Positions 45,401 to 52,935 of a stretch of 64,000 bases of DNA are shown one piece after another. Under the pieces are notes generated by a model that saw only the letters and a list, made by a program, of their open reading frames with translations, was not told the DNA's origin and ran no database searches. Numbering within the stretch: the first letter of the stretch is position 1; every line of letters starts with the position of its first letter. Origin of the DNA: Balneola sp. EhC07 (lineage in GTDB: Bacteria; Bacteroidota; Rhodothermia; Balneolales; Balneolaceae); contig NZ_LXYG01000017.1 of NCBI RefSeq assembly GCF_001650905.1, positions 1-64,000 on the forward strand, in the 5' to 3' direction. The translations under genes and the position numbers were made by a program.

Positions 45401-46177
45401 CGGCGGTCTTATATGTGTGGAAGGAGGAAGGTAGCCACCATGCGGACCTTTGGTTATCAATGGATGGTGAGCGGCAACCAACAGAAAGTCTTTTTGTCGC
45501 TTTATAAGAATATCTTCAAACTCATTGAGGAAATCTCCTCCGTCAACGAGCTCATATTCTCCAGTATCTCCATAAGATTTATCATATTTGTGCAACCACC
45601 ATTGGGTATCCAGAATGATCAACCTGATATCGTCTCTAAGTAATGGATGAGCATCATCATCCATTAGTTCTATATCTACCGGTCCGGGAAATCCATCATC
45701 CGGTAAAAATGTGTTCCCTCTGTTTAAATATGCCTCAACAAACTCTTCTTGTCTCTTAACTGCTTTTAGTCCGTCTTTGCCGCCATCATCCCAATCATGA
45801 TTTCCCGGAATTATAAAAACACGCCCTTTGAAATTCTTTACCGTCTTCATTTGCTCAATGATCCTGGCCTCATAAAAACCTCTTTCCGGATGGGTTGAAT
45901 CAGGCAGACCTTTGGTATAAATATTGTCTCCCAGAAAAACGACCGCACTTCTTTCTGAGCTTTCTTCGAGTTTGTTTTGAAGCAACTTTAAATTTGGCTC
46001 CTGAACATCCAGAGTTGCAGAACCCGCATCACCAATTAAGTAAACTTCATAGATAAGCTCTTCTTGATCCAACGAGTTTGCCTTCCAGTCTTCTGCATCA
46101 GAAGAATAATATAGTTTGGAACTGGTACAGGATAGCAGCGCTAAGGTAAGAATTGAAATAGTATATGCTCTTTTCAT
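42443..46177 (-). CDS. Metallophosphoesterase fused to an outer-membrane beta-barrel
   Basis: About 1244 residues if started at the ATG at 46177, which begins MKRAYTISILTLALLSC, a lipobox; an upstream ATG at 46279 would add 34 unlikely residues. The N-terminal 400 residues are a calcineurin-type phosphoesterase (IGDAG, FLGDNIY, PGNHDW, AAHHPLI, SGHSH). A long middle follows, with RPIPRDRDVALM near residue 660. The C-terminal 350 residues are a surface-antigen/Omp85-like barrel (GGTTNLRGFKGNRFAG, ending IKAGFFF). The enzyme would be exposed at the outer membrane. No partner gene is evident. Confidence 0.85.
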   Translation of the reverse strand: MKRAYTISILTLALLSCTSSKLYYSSDAEDWKANSLDQEELIYEVYLIGDAGSATLDVQEPNLKLLQNKLEESSERSAVVFLGDNIYTKGLPDSTHPERGFYEARIIEQMKTVKNFKGRVFIIPGNHDWDDGGKDGLKAVKRQEEFVEAYLNRGNTFLPDDGFPGPVDIELMDDDAHPLLRDDIRLIILDTQWWLHKYDKSYGDTGEYELVDGGDFLNEFEDILIKRQKDFLLVAAHHPLITKGPHGGYLPPSTHIRPPVIGTFYALYRRVFGLEQDVNHYKYNRMATNLRSLFAGNDHLIYASGHSHSLQYFREKGKRETRHFVVTGAGTKDNYAASGRGSEFSYQGKGFTKVKYMGDGSVWLEAWAPVGDGAEGELMYKTQMKGPYSDPVEKDPEELPNIDYSDSTIVMAANPSYDNKNWLFEAIAGSHNRKYWSVKSEFPYFDVSEIRGGLTPVRMGGKGQTNTLHLEDAEGNEFVLRSLDKQAGKIWDENLKKTIALDVAQDQFSFINPYSAVIATKLSDAAEVYHTNPKIYYVPKDPLLGDYADQIGGELALFEEKYDNDMSHSESVGRSEEVVAYRDMIREVNGDIDHRVDQEMMLRARLLDMFLGDWDRHSDQWRWATFEPDDNQGKIYRPIPRDRDVALMVMNGLIPTLAKFGPYYQYQNFGDNYGNLIGLNDNSLDLTRRFTNQLTREQWMEITKNVQNSFTDSVIVAAVREYPDEVFKKYGSETIGHLKARRDKLIEVSETYFEMLNRVVSVSGSDKRERYEVDFIDDERTRVRVYKLSGKGKLRDKYFDRVFSDKETDEIRLFAMGDNDELHFRGNGSNSMLITVSGGSGNDVYTFEDLTKKTAKNIEVYDTETQNEYNNIPAKTHRHLTDDFTLNDYNYEKDFSFNRSFPGYFFAYNSFDGVFIGGGPRIVRNGFRREPKVSHDLRINYAPKTGASNLKYEGIWYRRAGEWDIRSNTEFLFPKSYQNFFGLGNETVELDLGNKYYRARLSRYTFRGSLYRKINQIFSLEFGNSLSITEVEGDDDDGPNVITQPGIGVSESTFEDQWFNTIFTEISLNDVDDMVNPKQGYKFSYSSDLNIGLVNTSQTFSTLKTQLSIFYPLRFSPQIVVANRVGGSHNIGPFPFYESNSIGGTTNLRGFKGNRFAGRSTFYNNTEVRIELLDFYKYLLGGKLGVTGFFDIGRVWTDGETSSLLHKGYGGGVWFNAFDSVLLNSTIGISDEGTLIEIKAGFFF

Positions 46178-46235
46178 GCTCTGAAGATAGAAATAAGTTG
46201 AGTATGAATGCAGAGGAAAAAGCGTAACAGATGGG

Positions 46236-46266
46236 CATAAAAAAACCCTGCCTTTCAGCTGGGTTG
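46236..46266 (-). terminator. Weak terminator-like hairpin in the leader of the phosphoesterase gene
   Basis: AACCC (46244-46248) and GGGTT (46261-46265) form a short stem, followed on the minus strand by a run of seven T (46243-46237). It lies 59 bases upstream of the preferred start at 46177, inside the longer alternative frame. That argues for the later start and leaves room for leader attenuation. Confidence 0.35.
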
Positions 46267-46420
46267 CTTTGTTTTTCAATCAACTGTCACCAATATACGA
46301 CGGGAACACCCCGCTGACCAAATCTTTTTTGTAATGTATAAGTAATGTTAGTTAATAATTATTTAAACTTATATATTAGACAACTAATTATGCATTAATA
46401 GATAAATATTTTTCTAACCC

Positions 46421-46831
46421 ATGCCTCGTAAAATTGGTTCTTTAACGCTTTATTCCATTGATGATCTGCATGAAATGCTTGGCATATCAAAAATGACGCT
46501 TCGGGCTTACCTAAGAGAAGGCCGATTGAAAGGCCGCAAGCTCGGTGTAAGTTGGTTTGTTACAGAGAATGCTATCAGGGAATATTTTGAAGAAACGGAT
46601 AAGAGCGTAGCACAGCCTAAAAAGAAACGCTCTTATCGGTATATTGTTCAGGGTGTGAATGATCTGGTTAGTGAAACAGAGTATTGTGAAACTATACAAG
46701 ATGTGATTCAGACATTGAACGAACAAGCCATCATCAGTTTATTTCAAGTACAGAAAATTGATAATGAGACTGAAGAAATTATAGAAATTATTAAAGCCAG
46801 AGATTTTTTAGACAATCATGATTCCAATTGA
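46421..46831 (+). CDS. Helix-turn-helix DNA-binding protein (MerR/excisionase-type HTH)
   Basis: 136 residues. The N-terminal HTH_17-like domain (about 8-56) reads LTLYSIDDLHEMLGISKMTLRAYLREGRLKGRKLG followed by WFVTENAIREYF. A Lys-rich linker and a C-terminal domain of about 65 residues of unknown type follow. It overlaps the start of the next gene by 14 bases, so the two are co-translated. The target is unknown. Confidence 0.75.
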   Translation: MPRKIGSLTLYSIDDLHEMLGISKMTLRAYLREGRLKGRKLGVSWFVTENAIREYFEETDKSVAQPKKKRSYRYIVQGVNDLVSETEYCETIQDVIQTLNEQAIISLFQVQKIDNETEEIIEIIKARDFLDNHDSN

Positions 46832-47102
46832 ACAAACCGGTATTGAAGAATTAAGTTTCGGAGACTCCAAAGAAGACATCTTTCACATTTTAGTAAACAA
46901 ACAGGTTTCACCTAACGGTATAGATCTTGATAAGCTCAGACTCGCAGACCCAAGAAACTTCGATGCAGCACTAACTTCAGCAGGGTGTATTATTATGCTT
47001 AATGAAATTGAGATCGAGGAGTTAGCCAGAAGGGGAGAATTGAACCCCAAAAAACTACATCAGAGTTTATACGAGCTTGCAGAACAAGAAGGCTTGCTCT
47101 AG
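46818..47102 (+). CDS. Unknown small protein coupled to HTH gene
   Basis: 94 residues with no recognised domain. It is acidic, with KLRLADPRNFDAALTSAGCIIM in the middle and EIEIEELARRGELNPKKLHQSLYELAEQEGLL at the end. The start lies inside the HTH gene and its stop overlaps the stop of the Nudix gene on the other strand by 4 bases. It could be a partner of the HTH protein. Confidence 0.65.
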   Translation: MIPIEQTGIEELSFGDSKEDIFHILVNKQVSPNGIDLDKLRLADPRNFDAALTSAGCIIMLNEIEIEELARRGELNPKKLHQSLYELAEQEGLL

Positions 47103-47659
47103 ATTCTGTCCAACTTTTTTAAATACCCTTCTGCTCTTAATAAGCAGCAGACCGTTTTTCCGTCGTTGATTTCGCCTGAGTGAATCATTTGTACAGCCTC
47201 TTTAAACGGCACCCGTTCTTTCTGTACAAACTCATCGTCATCCGTTGCGTCTTCATTGAACTTGAGATCCATAGCAATGTAGATATGGATCACCTCGTCC
47301 GCATATCCAATGGCGGGAAAAAAATGCCCTACATAATGAAGCTCTTTTGCTTCAATACCTGTTTCTTCTCTTAACTCCCTAACTGCTGTTTGATGAGGGT
47401 TTTCTCCTTTATCAATTTTACCGGCCGGAACCTCCAGGAATATTTGTTTAGCCGGATAGCGGTATTGATTGATCAACATTACATCCCCATTATCGAAAAC
47501 CGGAACTACAGCAGAGGCTCCCGGATGTTTGATCCATTCTCTGGAAGAAGTTGTATTGTCCGGAAGTGTCACTTCATCGTAGTACACATGCAAAAGCTTG
47601 CCGTTAAAAACTTGTTTGGAAAAATTTTTCTTTTCAACTAGTTCTTTAGAATCTGTCAT
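47099..47659 (-). CDS. Nudix hydrolase, ADP-ribose pyrophosphatase type
   Basis: 186 residues. The Nudix box is complete: G-K-I-D-K-G-E..., then AVRELREETGIEA (GX5EX7REUXEEXGU). The upstream EVPAGKIDKGE and the N-terminal FNGKLLHVYYDEVTLPDN pattern match the NudF/ADP-ribose pyrophosphatase group. It would hydrolyse ADP-ribose to AMP and ribose 5-phosphate. It stands alone. Confidence 0.88.
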   Translation of the reverse strand: MTDSKELVEKKNFSKQVFNGKLLHVYYDEVTLPDNTTSSREWIKHPGASAVVPVFDNGDVMLINQYRYPAKQIFLEVPAGKIDKGENPHQTAVRELREETGIEAKELHYVGHFFPAIGYADEVIHIYIAMDLKFNEDATDDDEFVQKERVPFKEAVQMIHSGEINDGKTVCCLLRAEGYLKKLDRI

Positions 47660-47721
47660 TAGTATTAGGTCTTTAATATTCTTTATAATATAATGGGTTA
47701 TGAGGAATTAAAGTCCTGTTT

Positions 47722-48099
47722 ATGAAAGAATATAAACTTGAAATAAAACAGATAGGAGATTATCTATACGCTTACTATGAAGCTGAAAAAGACAGCGTTG
47801 CGCTATCAAATGAACTCTGGGGAAAAATTTCATCGACAATGTCGAGCTGCAATCTTTCCAAGCTTCTAGTTGTTGAGAACATCAAAATAAACCCCGGCTC
47901 TGTTTTGGATGTCTATAATATTGTTAATGCTGTTATCAAGCTTGACTTTCGTGGAAAGGCTATCGCATTTGTTGATTTGATTGAGGATCATTACAGTTCA
48001 AATAAATTCGGGGAAACACTGGCGGTTAATCTTGGCGTTAATGGTAAAATTTTTAAAACAATTGAAGAAGCTGAAGAGTGGTTGAAAACACAGCTATAA
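47722..48099 (+). CDS. SpoIIAA/STAS-like protein
   Basis: 125 residues, alternating strands and helices (YLYAYYEAEKD, LLVVENIKINPGSVLDVYNIVNAVIKLDFRGKAIAFVDL). It ends in GVNGKIFKTIEEAEEWLKTQL. The last segment, F.t.eEAeeWL, is typical of SpoIIAA-like STAS domain proteins. Role unknown. It is 103 bases upstream of the phosphatidyltransferase gene, in the same direction. Confidence 0.6.
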   Translation: MKEYKLEIKQIGDYLYAYYEAEKDSVALSNELWGKISSTMSSCNLSKLLVVENIKINPGSVLDVYNIVNAVIKLDFRGKAIAFVDLIEDHYSSNKFGETLAVNLGVNGKIFKTIEEAEEWLKTQL

Positions 48100-48202
48100 C
48101 TTTTCTTGTGTTTTGAATTCCTTTTTTTACTTCATTTTATTTGTTTTGGCTTTGTGTGGTTAATGAGCGTACCTTTCAATATTAACAGATAATACGTACT
48201 AC

Positions 48203-48793
48203 TTGGTTGATCAAAAAAACATAGATGGCAAAACAGTTCAAGTTTCCGGAAGGGTTTTCACACTTTCGAATCTGATTTCTTTTTCCCGCTTTTTGGTAGC
48301 GATTCCGGTTATTTATCTGCACATCCAAAATGATTACCAATATGATGCTACCATCATTGTTTTAATTTTATATGCCGGTATTTCTGATTACCTAGACGGA
48401 CTTGTAGCACGTAAAACCAATACCGTTTCTGAAGTTGGCAAAATGATCGATCCTATTTCGGATAAATTATGCGCCGCTGCTCTGTTTATTTATACTGTTT
48501 GGTTAGGATGGGTTCCGCCTTGGTTTCTTATTCTGAATGTGTTCAGAGATTCTTTTATTATGATCGGCTCTTCTTTTATCAAGATAAAGTATGGAAAAGT
48601 TGCCATGTCCATTTTGTCCGGTAAAATTGCCGTTAATGTTCTTGCCCTTTATTGGCTTGCTGTTTTCTTTTTCAGAGATGCAGAACAGGTTCATAATTGG
48701 CTACTTTATATCTGTACATTTATCATGATATATTCATTTTTTGACTATTTTAATCGCTATCGCAAAATAATGCGGGGAGCAAAATTTAACTGA
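48203..48793 (+). CDS. pgsA: CDP-alcohol phosphatidyltransferase (PgsA-like)
   Basis: 196 residues, TTG start because no ATG precedes the first helix. The signature DxxDGxxARxxxxxxxxGxxxDxxxD is intact: SDYLDGLVAR then EVGKMIDPISDK. Five or six membrane helices. It most likely makes phosphatidylglycerol phosphate from CDP-diacylglycerol and glycerol 3-phosphate. Other CDP-alcohol transferases share the motif. Four bases separate it from ftsY, so the two are co-transcribed. Confidence 0.82.
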   Translation: MVDQKNIDGKTVQVSGRVFTLSNLISFSRFLVAIPVIYLHIQNDYQYDATIIVLILYAGISDYLDGLVARKTNTVSEVGKMIDPISDKLCAAALFIYTVWLGWVPPWFLILNVFRDSFIMIGSSFIKIKYGKVAMSILSGKIAVNVLALYWLAVFFFRDAEQVHNWLLYICTFIMIYSFFDYFNRYRKIMRGAKFN

Positions 48794-48796
48794 TCT

Positions 48797-49750
48797 ATGG
48801 GATTACTTGATAAACTTGGTTTTAAGAAAAAAGAAACTTTAGACAAAGGTGTTGAAAAAAGCAGGGAGGGGATTCTTAATAAACTTGGGCGTGCTTTTGT
48901 TGGGAAAGACCAAGTTGATGACGAAACACTCGACGACCTTGAAGAAATTCTGATCACTTCTGATGTCGGGGTGCATACTACCTTGGAGATCATTAAAAGA
49001 ATTGAGGCTCGCGTAGCTAAAGACAAATTTGTAACGCAGGCAGAGCTTCAGACAATGCTCCGCGAAGAAATTGTAAACCTGCTAAAAGACAATGATTCGG
49101 ACAAGCCTGCTGAGTTCGATGCAAACTTCCCGGTTAAACCACATGTTGTTTTAGTAGTTGGTGTGAACGGTGTTGGTAAAACTACTACCATTGGAAAACT
49201 TGCAAATCTGTATAAAAAAGCCGGCAAAAAAGTTCTTCTTGGCGCAGCTGATACTTTCCGTGCTGCTGCCGTAGATCAACTCATTATTTGGAGCGAACGA
49301 GCGGATGTGCCCATAGTTCAACAAGGTCAGGATGCGGACCCTGCTTCCGTTGCTTTTGATACCGTTTCCTCCGGCAAATCCCGTGGCTCTGATATTGTTT
49401 TGGTTGACACCGCAGGCCGGCTGCATAACAAAAAGGCGTTAATGGATGAGCTCACCAAAATTAAAAGGGTGATGGGCAAAGTTGTTGATGGAGCTCCACA
49501 TGAAGTAATTCTTGTACTGGATGCTTCCACTGGTCAAAATGCCATGCAACAAGCTAAAGCTTTTACAGAAGCAGTAGATATAACGGGACTGGCTTTAACA
49601 AAACTTGATGGCACTGCAAAGGGTGGAATTGTAATCGGTATTTCCAATGAGTTGAGTGTACCTGTTAAGTACATCGGGCTTGGCGAAAAAATTGAAGATC
49701 TTCAGGTTTTTGACCGGGCTAATTTCGTAAATGCACTATTTGGAGAATAA
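48797..49750 (+). CDS. ftsY: Signal recognition particle receptor FtsY
   Basis: 317 residues. The NG domain is complete: G1 GVNGVGKTTTIGKLA, DTFRAAAVDQL, G3 DTAGRLHNK, G4 TKLDGTAKGG and the closing KIEDLQVFDRANFVNALF. The acidic A domain of E. coli FtsY is nearly absent, normal for this group. It docks the ribosome-nascent chain-SRP complex at the inner membrane. A terminator follows directly. Confidence 0.96.
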   Translation: MGLLDKLGFKKKETLDKGVEKSREGILNKLGRAFVGKDQVDDETLDDLEEILITSDVGVHTTLEIIKRIEARVAKDKFVTQAELQTMLREEIVNLLKDNDSDKPAEFDANFPVKPHVVLVVGVNGVGKTTTIGKLANLYKKAGKKVLLGAADTFRAAAVDQLIIWSERADVPIVQQGQDADPASVAFDTVSSGKSRGSDIVLVDTAGRLHNKKALMDELTKIKRVMGKVVDGAPHEVILVLDASTGQNAMQQAKAFTEAVDITGLALTKLDGTAKGGIVIGISNELSVPVKYIGLGEKIEDLQVFDRANFVNALFGE

Positions 49751-49777
49751 AGAGCCCGCCAAACTAACAGGCTCTTT
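49749..49777. terminator. Terminator after ftsY
   Basis: AAAGAGCC (49749-49756) pairs with GGCTCTTT (49770-49777) over a 13-base loop, followed by a T-rich stretch on the plus strand. An A-run on the left makes it usable for the short minus-strand gene too. Confidence 0.82.
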
Positions 49778-49790
49778 ATTTGTATTTAAC

Positions 49791-49895
49791 TTACTTTTCA
49801 TCGCCGGTTCCGGACTCCGGATTAGATGGTCCTTCTGGTTTGCCATCACCATCAGGCATGTTGAATTTTTCTTTGGTTGATATTCTGTAATTCAT
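49791..49895 (-). CDS. 34-residue small protein
   Basis: ATG at 49895-49893 with GGAG seven to ten bases upstream. The product begins MNYRISTKEKFNMPDGDGKP and ends PSNPESGTGDEK, a hydrophilic Gly/Pro/Asp-rich peptide without cysteines. It runs against the CHAT-TPR gene, whose first ATG (49921) is only 26 bases away. Evidence for expression is the ribosome site and the terminator just beyond its stop. It could still be a chance frame. Confidence 0.4.
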   Translation of the reverse strand: MNYRISTKEKFNMPDGDGKPEGPSNPESGTGDEK

Positions 49896-49920
49896 TGTAC
49901 TCCGTTTATTTTTTGGTTGT

Positions 49921-52881
49921 ATGGAAACAACAAAATATATTCGATGTATGCTACAACCTCTTGTAAATAACCTAAAAAAGAAGTGCTTTTTAATTGCCCT
50001 GATATCTGTGCTTTTTTTTCCTTCTGTTTCCATTTCGCAGTACGCAAATGTTGAGAATGACTCGCTGTTGATTTTAGGAAATGAAGTATATAGAAAGGGA
50101 AATTACCCCGGGGCAGAAGATATTTACAGAAAGGCATTAGACAAATATCAAAACAATAAGGATAATAAAGAATGGATTATTTCTGCGGTTGGTTATGGAG
50201 CGTCCTTACTTGATCAGGGGGATAATAGAAAAGGGTCGGAATGGATTTTTAAAGCAGACTCCGTATTAAACAACAAAATCCCGTTTGAGCTTAAAGCTTA
50301 TGTTAAAAGCAATGTTGGCTGGGCGTATAAGCGTTTAAGAAACTTTGATAAATCCAGCTTGAATTATAAAGCCGCTCTTGATTTTGCTGCGGAGTCCGGT
50401 GATCAATACAGAATTGCACAAGTAAGCAATTCTCTTTCACTGCTACAATATCAGCTGGGCTATTATGATGATGCCATTAAATATGGCAGGGTAGCCGTTC
50501 AGAGTTTTGAACAAATTGACGATCCCTTTTTATTATCTATTTCTTACAGAAACCTTGCTTCTGCTTATGAAGCTTTGGGCTTTACTGAGGAGGCGGAAGA
50601 AAGCCTCATCAAATCTTACAATACAACGCTAAGAACTCAGAATGCTGATCTTACATCAACAGTTCATTACTATTTAGGATCATTTTATCACAGGACAGGA
50701 AGTTATGATAAAGCCTTAGCTAATTATTCAAAATATCTTACCTATGTAAAAGAAGTTGGCGATGTGCCATTTATTACTCCTGCATATACATTTGTTGCTT
50801 CCGTTTATCAATCGCTTGGTGAATTTGAAAATGCATTGGAGTATTACAACGAAAGCGTAAGGCTAGCCAATCTAAATAATATTGGTACTTCAGTCAAAAC
50901 CAGATTAAACATTGCCTTTTGCTATCAAAAGCTTGAGGAGCTTGATTTAGCGAGATCACTTTACAACAAGATTTTATCAGAGCAAATCAAGAATGACAAT
51001 ACTTTTGATGCTATAGAAATTTATCTAAGGTTTGCTGAGCTTGAGCATGAAACAGGAAACTTTACAGAAGCTCTTTCCTATGCAGAAAAAGCTTCTGATC
51101 TTTCGCAAGGAACAGAGTCAAAGCAATTAAAAGCCAAGTCTTACGCTTCACTTTCCAAAGCTCATCTTGCATTAAATAATACCGATCTTGCTCTGGATTA
51201 TTCTAAAAGAGCTTATCAAATCGCCTCTGTATTTAAAGGATACAGATTGGCTTCTTATACCGCTTCGTTAGCAAAAGCGTTTTATCAAGCCCAAAGTGAC
51301 AGCGCTTTTTATTATACTGATTTAGCTTTTGCCGAAATAGAAAGGGAGCAAAGTTCCGTTTATGGAGAAAATCTTGAATCAGGTGTTTTTAGTAATTATG
51401 CTGACTTTTATGACGAGATTGCATATTGGTATTTAGAACAAAAGAACGACATATATAAAGCTTTTGAAATAACTGAACGTGGCAGGGCGCGCGTGCTGCT
51501 GGAACGGCTTTCTTTTTCTGAATCAGATCTCCAAAATGTAGTTGAAGACACTACCCTGATTGCATTAAGACAAAAAGAAAAAAATATAGACAAGCTCTAT
51601 CGGCAAATTGAAAATTCGAAAGATGAACTATCAGTATCAAAGCTGAAAAGTGAACTTAGTGAATTGGAATTTCAGTATCAGTCTTTCACAAACGAACTTC
51701 ATTTAAAGTATCCGAAGCTTCGCGCCTTTAATGAACTTGAAACTATCAAAATTCCAGAAATTCAAAATTCACTCTCTGCCGAAGACGCTTTGATTGAGTA
51801 TATGTTTACTGATCATCGATTAATAATATTCAGGATTACGAAAGATGATGCAGATTACACTTCAGTTGAAATAGATTCCGGATCTCCCAAAAACCATCTC
51901 TCCGGATTGGTTTCAGATTTTAGAACTGCAATTCAGGAAAAGTCAGCTTTAGACCTTATCGGCAAAAGATCGCAATCTCTTTTTGATCTTCTTCTGAAAC
52001 CCCTATCAGATAAGCTGGATGGAATTAATAACCTTCTGATCGTCCCTTCAAAATCACTTTCTCTTTTACCGTTTGATGCGTTATATATCAATAATTCTTT
52101 TTTAATTGAAAAATTTAGCATCAAGTATCTTCCTTCTTCTACCATCTATAAATACATCGAACCTCCTCACAGAACAACTTCTCGAGAGCTCTTTGCTGTA
52201 GCCGGTTCCGGACTAAATGGCTCAACATCTCAAACTAAAAATTACTCTTCCTTGCCTTCAACCATTCTGGAAGTAGATGCCATTTCAAAAGAATTTATTG
52301 ATGTTCTGACATTAAAAGATCAGGAAGTCAGCGAATCAAAAATTAAGAGTTCGCCTTTAAATGAATTCCGTTATCTCCATTTCGCAACTCATGGAAATGT
52401 TAATGAGTTAAATCCCCAGCAAAGCGGATTAATAATTTCTGAATTAGTTGAGTCTGAAGGGGCTTTTCAAGAGGATGGCTATCTGAACAGTAAGGAAATT
52501 TCTTCGTTAACTTTCAATGCAGATCTGGTGGTTTTAAGTGCTTGTAATACCGCTGTTGGAAAGATTATCAGCGGTGAAGGTCTTCATGGATTACAGCGGT
52601 CTTTTTTCAAAGCCGGTGCCTCTTCTGTTGTTGTTAGTCTATGGAGTGTTTATGACAATAGCACGGCGTCTTTTATGGGGTCTTTTTATAAAAATTTAAG
52701 TCGCCTTGAGAAAGAAGAAATCGGGTTATGGAACAAATTTAAATTGTTCTTTGATCTGTACGAGCCTCCAATGTTTGGCTATAAAGAAAATGCTCTTCAT
52801 ATGGCTAAAAAAGAATTGCTAGATCACCCTTATTATAATCACCCGGTATATTGGGCTCCCTTCATAATGATCGGTAAATAA
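49921..52881 (+). CDS. TPR-CHAT protein, exported
   Basis: 986 residues. The ATG at 49948 (MLQPLVNNLKKKCFLIALIS...) gives a cleaner signal peptide (ending VSISQ) than the first ATG and leaves room for the divergent promoter. About ten TPR repeats (50-470) precede a CHAT domain (about 690-986) with the caspase-like dyad: His in FATHGN and Cys in LSACNTAVG, then GEGLHGLQRSFFKAGASSVVVSLWSV. CHAT domains cleave target proteins on activation. The TPRs would sense the trigger in the periplasm. It is monocistronic. Confidence 0.88.
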   Translation: METTKYIRCMLQPLVNNLKKKCFLIALISVLFFPSVSISQYANVENDSLLILGNEVYRKGNYPGAEDIYRKALDKYQNNKDNKEWIISAVGYGASLLDQGDNRKGSEWIFKADSVLNNKIPFELKAYVKSNVGWAYKRLRNFDKSSLNYKAALDFAAESGDQYRIAQVSNSLSLLQYQLGYYDDAIKYGRVAVQSFEQIDDPFLLSISYRNLASAYEALGFTEEAEESLIKSYNTTLRTQNADLTSTVHYYLGSFYHRTGSYDKALANYSKYLTYVKEVGDVPFITPAYTFVASVYQSLGEFENALEYYNESVRLANLNNIGTSVKTRLNIAFCYQKLEELDLARSLYNKILSEQIKNDNTFDAIEIYLRFAELEHETGNFTEALSYAEKASDLSQGTESKQLKAKSYASLSKAHLALNNTDLALDYSKRAYQIASVFKGYRLASYTASLAKAFYQAQSDSAFYYTDLAFAEIEREQSSVYGENLESGVFSNYADFYDEIAYWYLEQKNDIYKAFEITERGRARVLLERLSFSESDLQNVVEDTTLIALRQKEKNIDKLYRQIENSKDELSVSKLKSELSELEFQYQSFTNELHLKYPKLRAFNELETIKIPEIQNSLSAEDALIEYMFTDHRLIIFRITKDDADYTSVEIDSGSPKNHLSGLVSDFRTAIQEKSALDLIGKRSQSLFDLLLKPLSDKLDGINNLLIVPSKSLSLLPFDALYINNSFLIEKFSIKYLPSSTIYKYIEPPHRTTSRELFAVAGSGLNGSTSQTKNYSSLPSTILEVDAISKEFIDVLTLKDQEVSESKIKSSPLNEFRYLHFATHGNVNELNPQQSGLIISELVESEGAFQEDGYLNSKEISSLTFNADLVVLSACNTAVGKIISGEGLHGLQRSFFKAGASSVVVSLWSVYDNSTASFMGSFYKNLSRLEKEEIGLWNKFKLFFDLYEPPMFGYKENALHMAKKELLDHPYYNHPVYWAPFIMIGK

Positions 52882-52912
52882 AAAACCCTCAAAGTTTTTG
52901 TTTGAGGGTTTT
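52882..52912. terminator. Bidirectional terminator after the CHAT gene
   Basis: AAAACCCTCAAA (52882-52893) pairs perfectly with TTTGAGGGTTTT (52901-52912), loop GTTTTTG. It separates the CHAT gene from the convergent M28 peptidase gene. Confidence 0.9.
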
Positions 52913-52935
52913 AAAATTGCTTAAAAACGTACCGT

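Noticed and set aside
46421-47102. Toxin-antitoxin pair (HTH plus 94-residue protein)
   Set aside because: The overlap and HTH fit, but the second protein shows no toxin motif; left as unknown.
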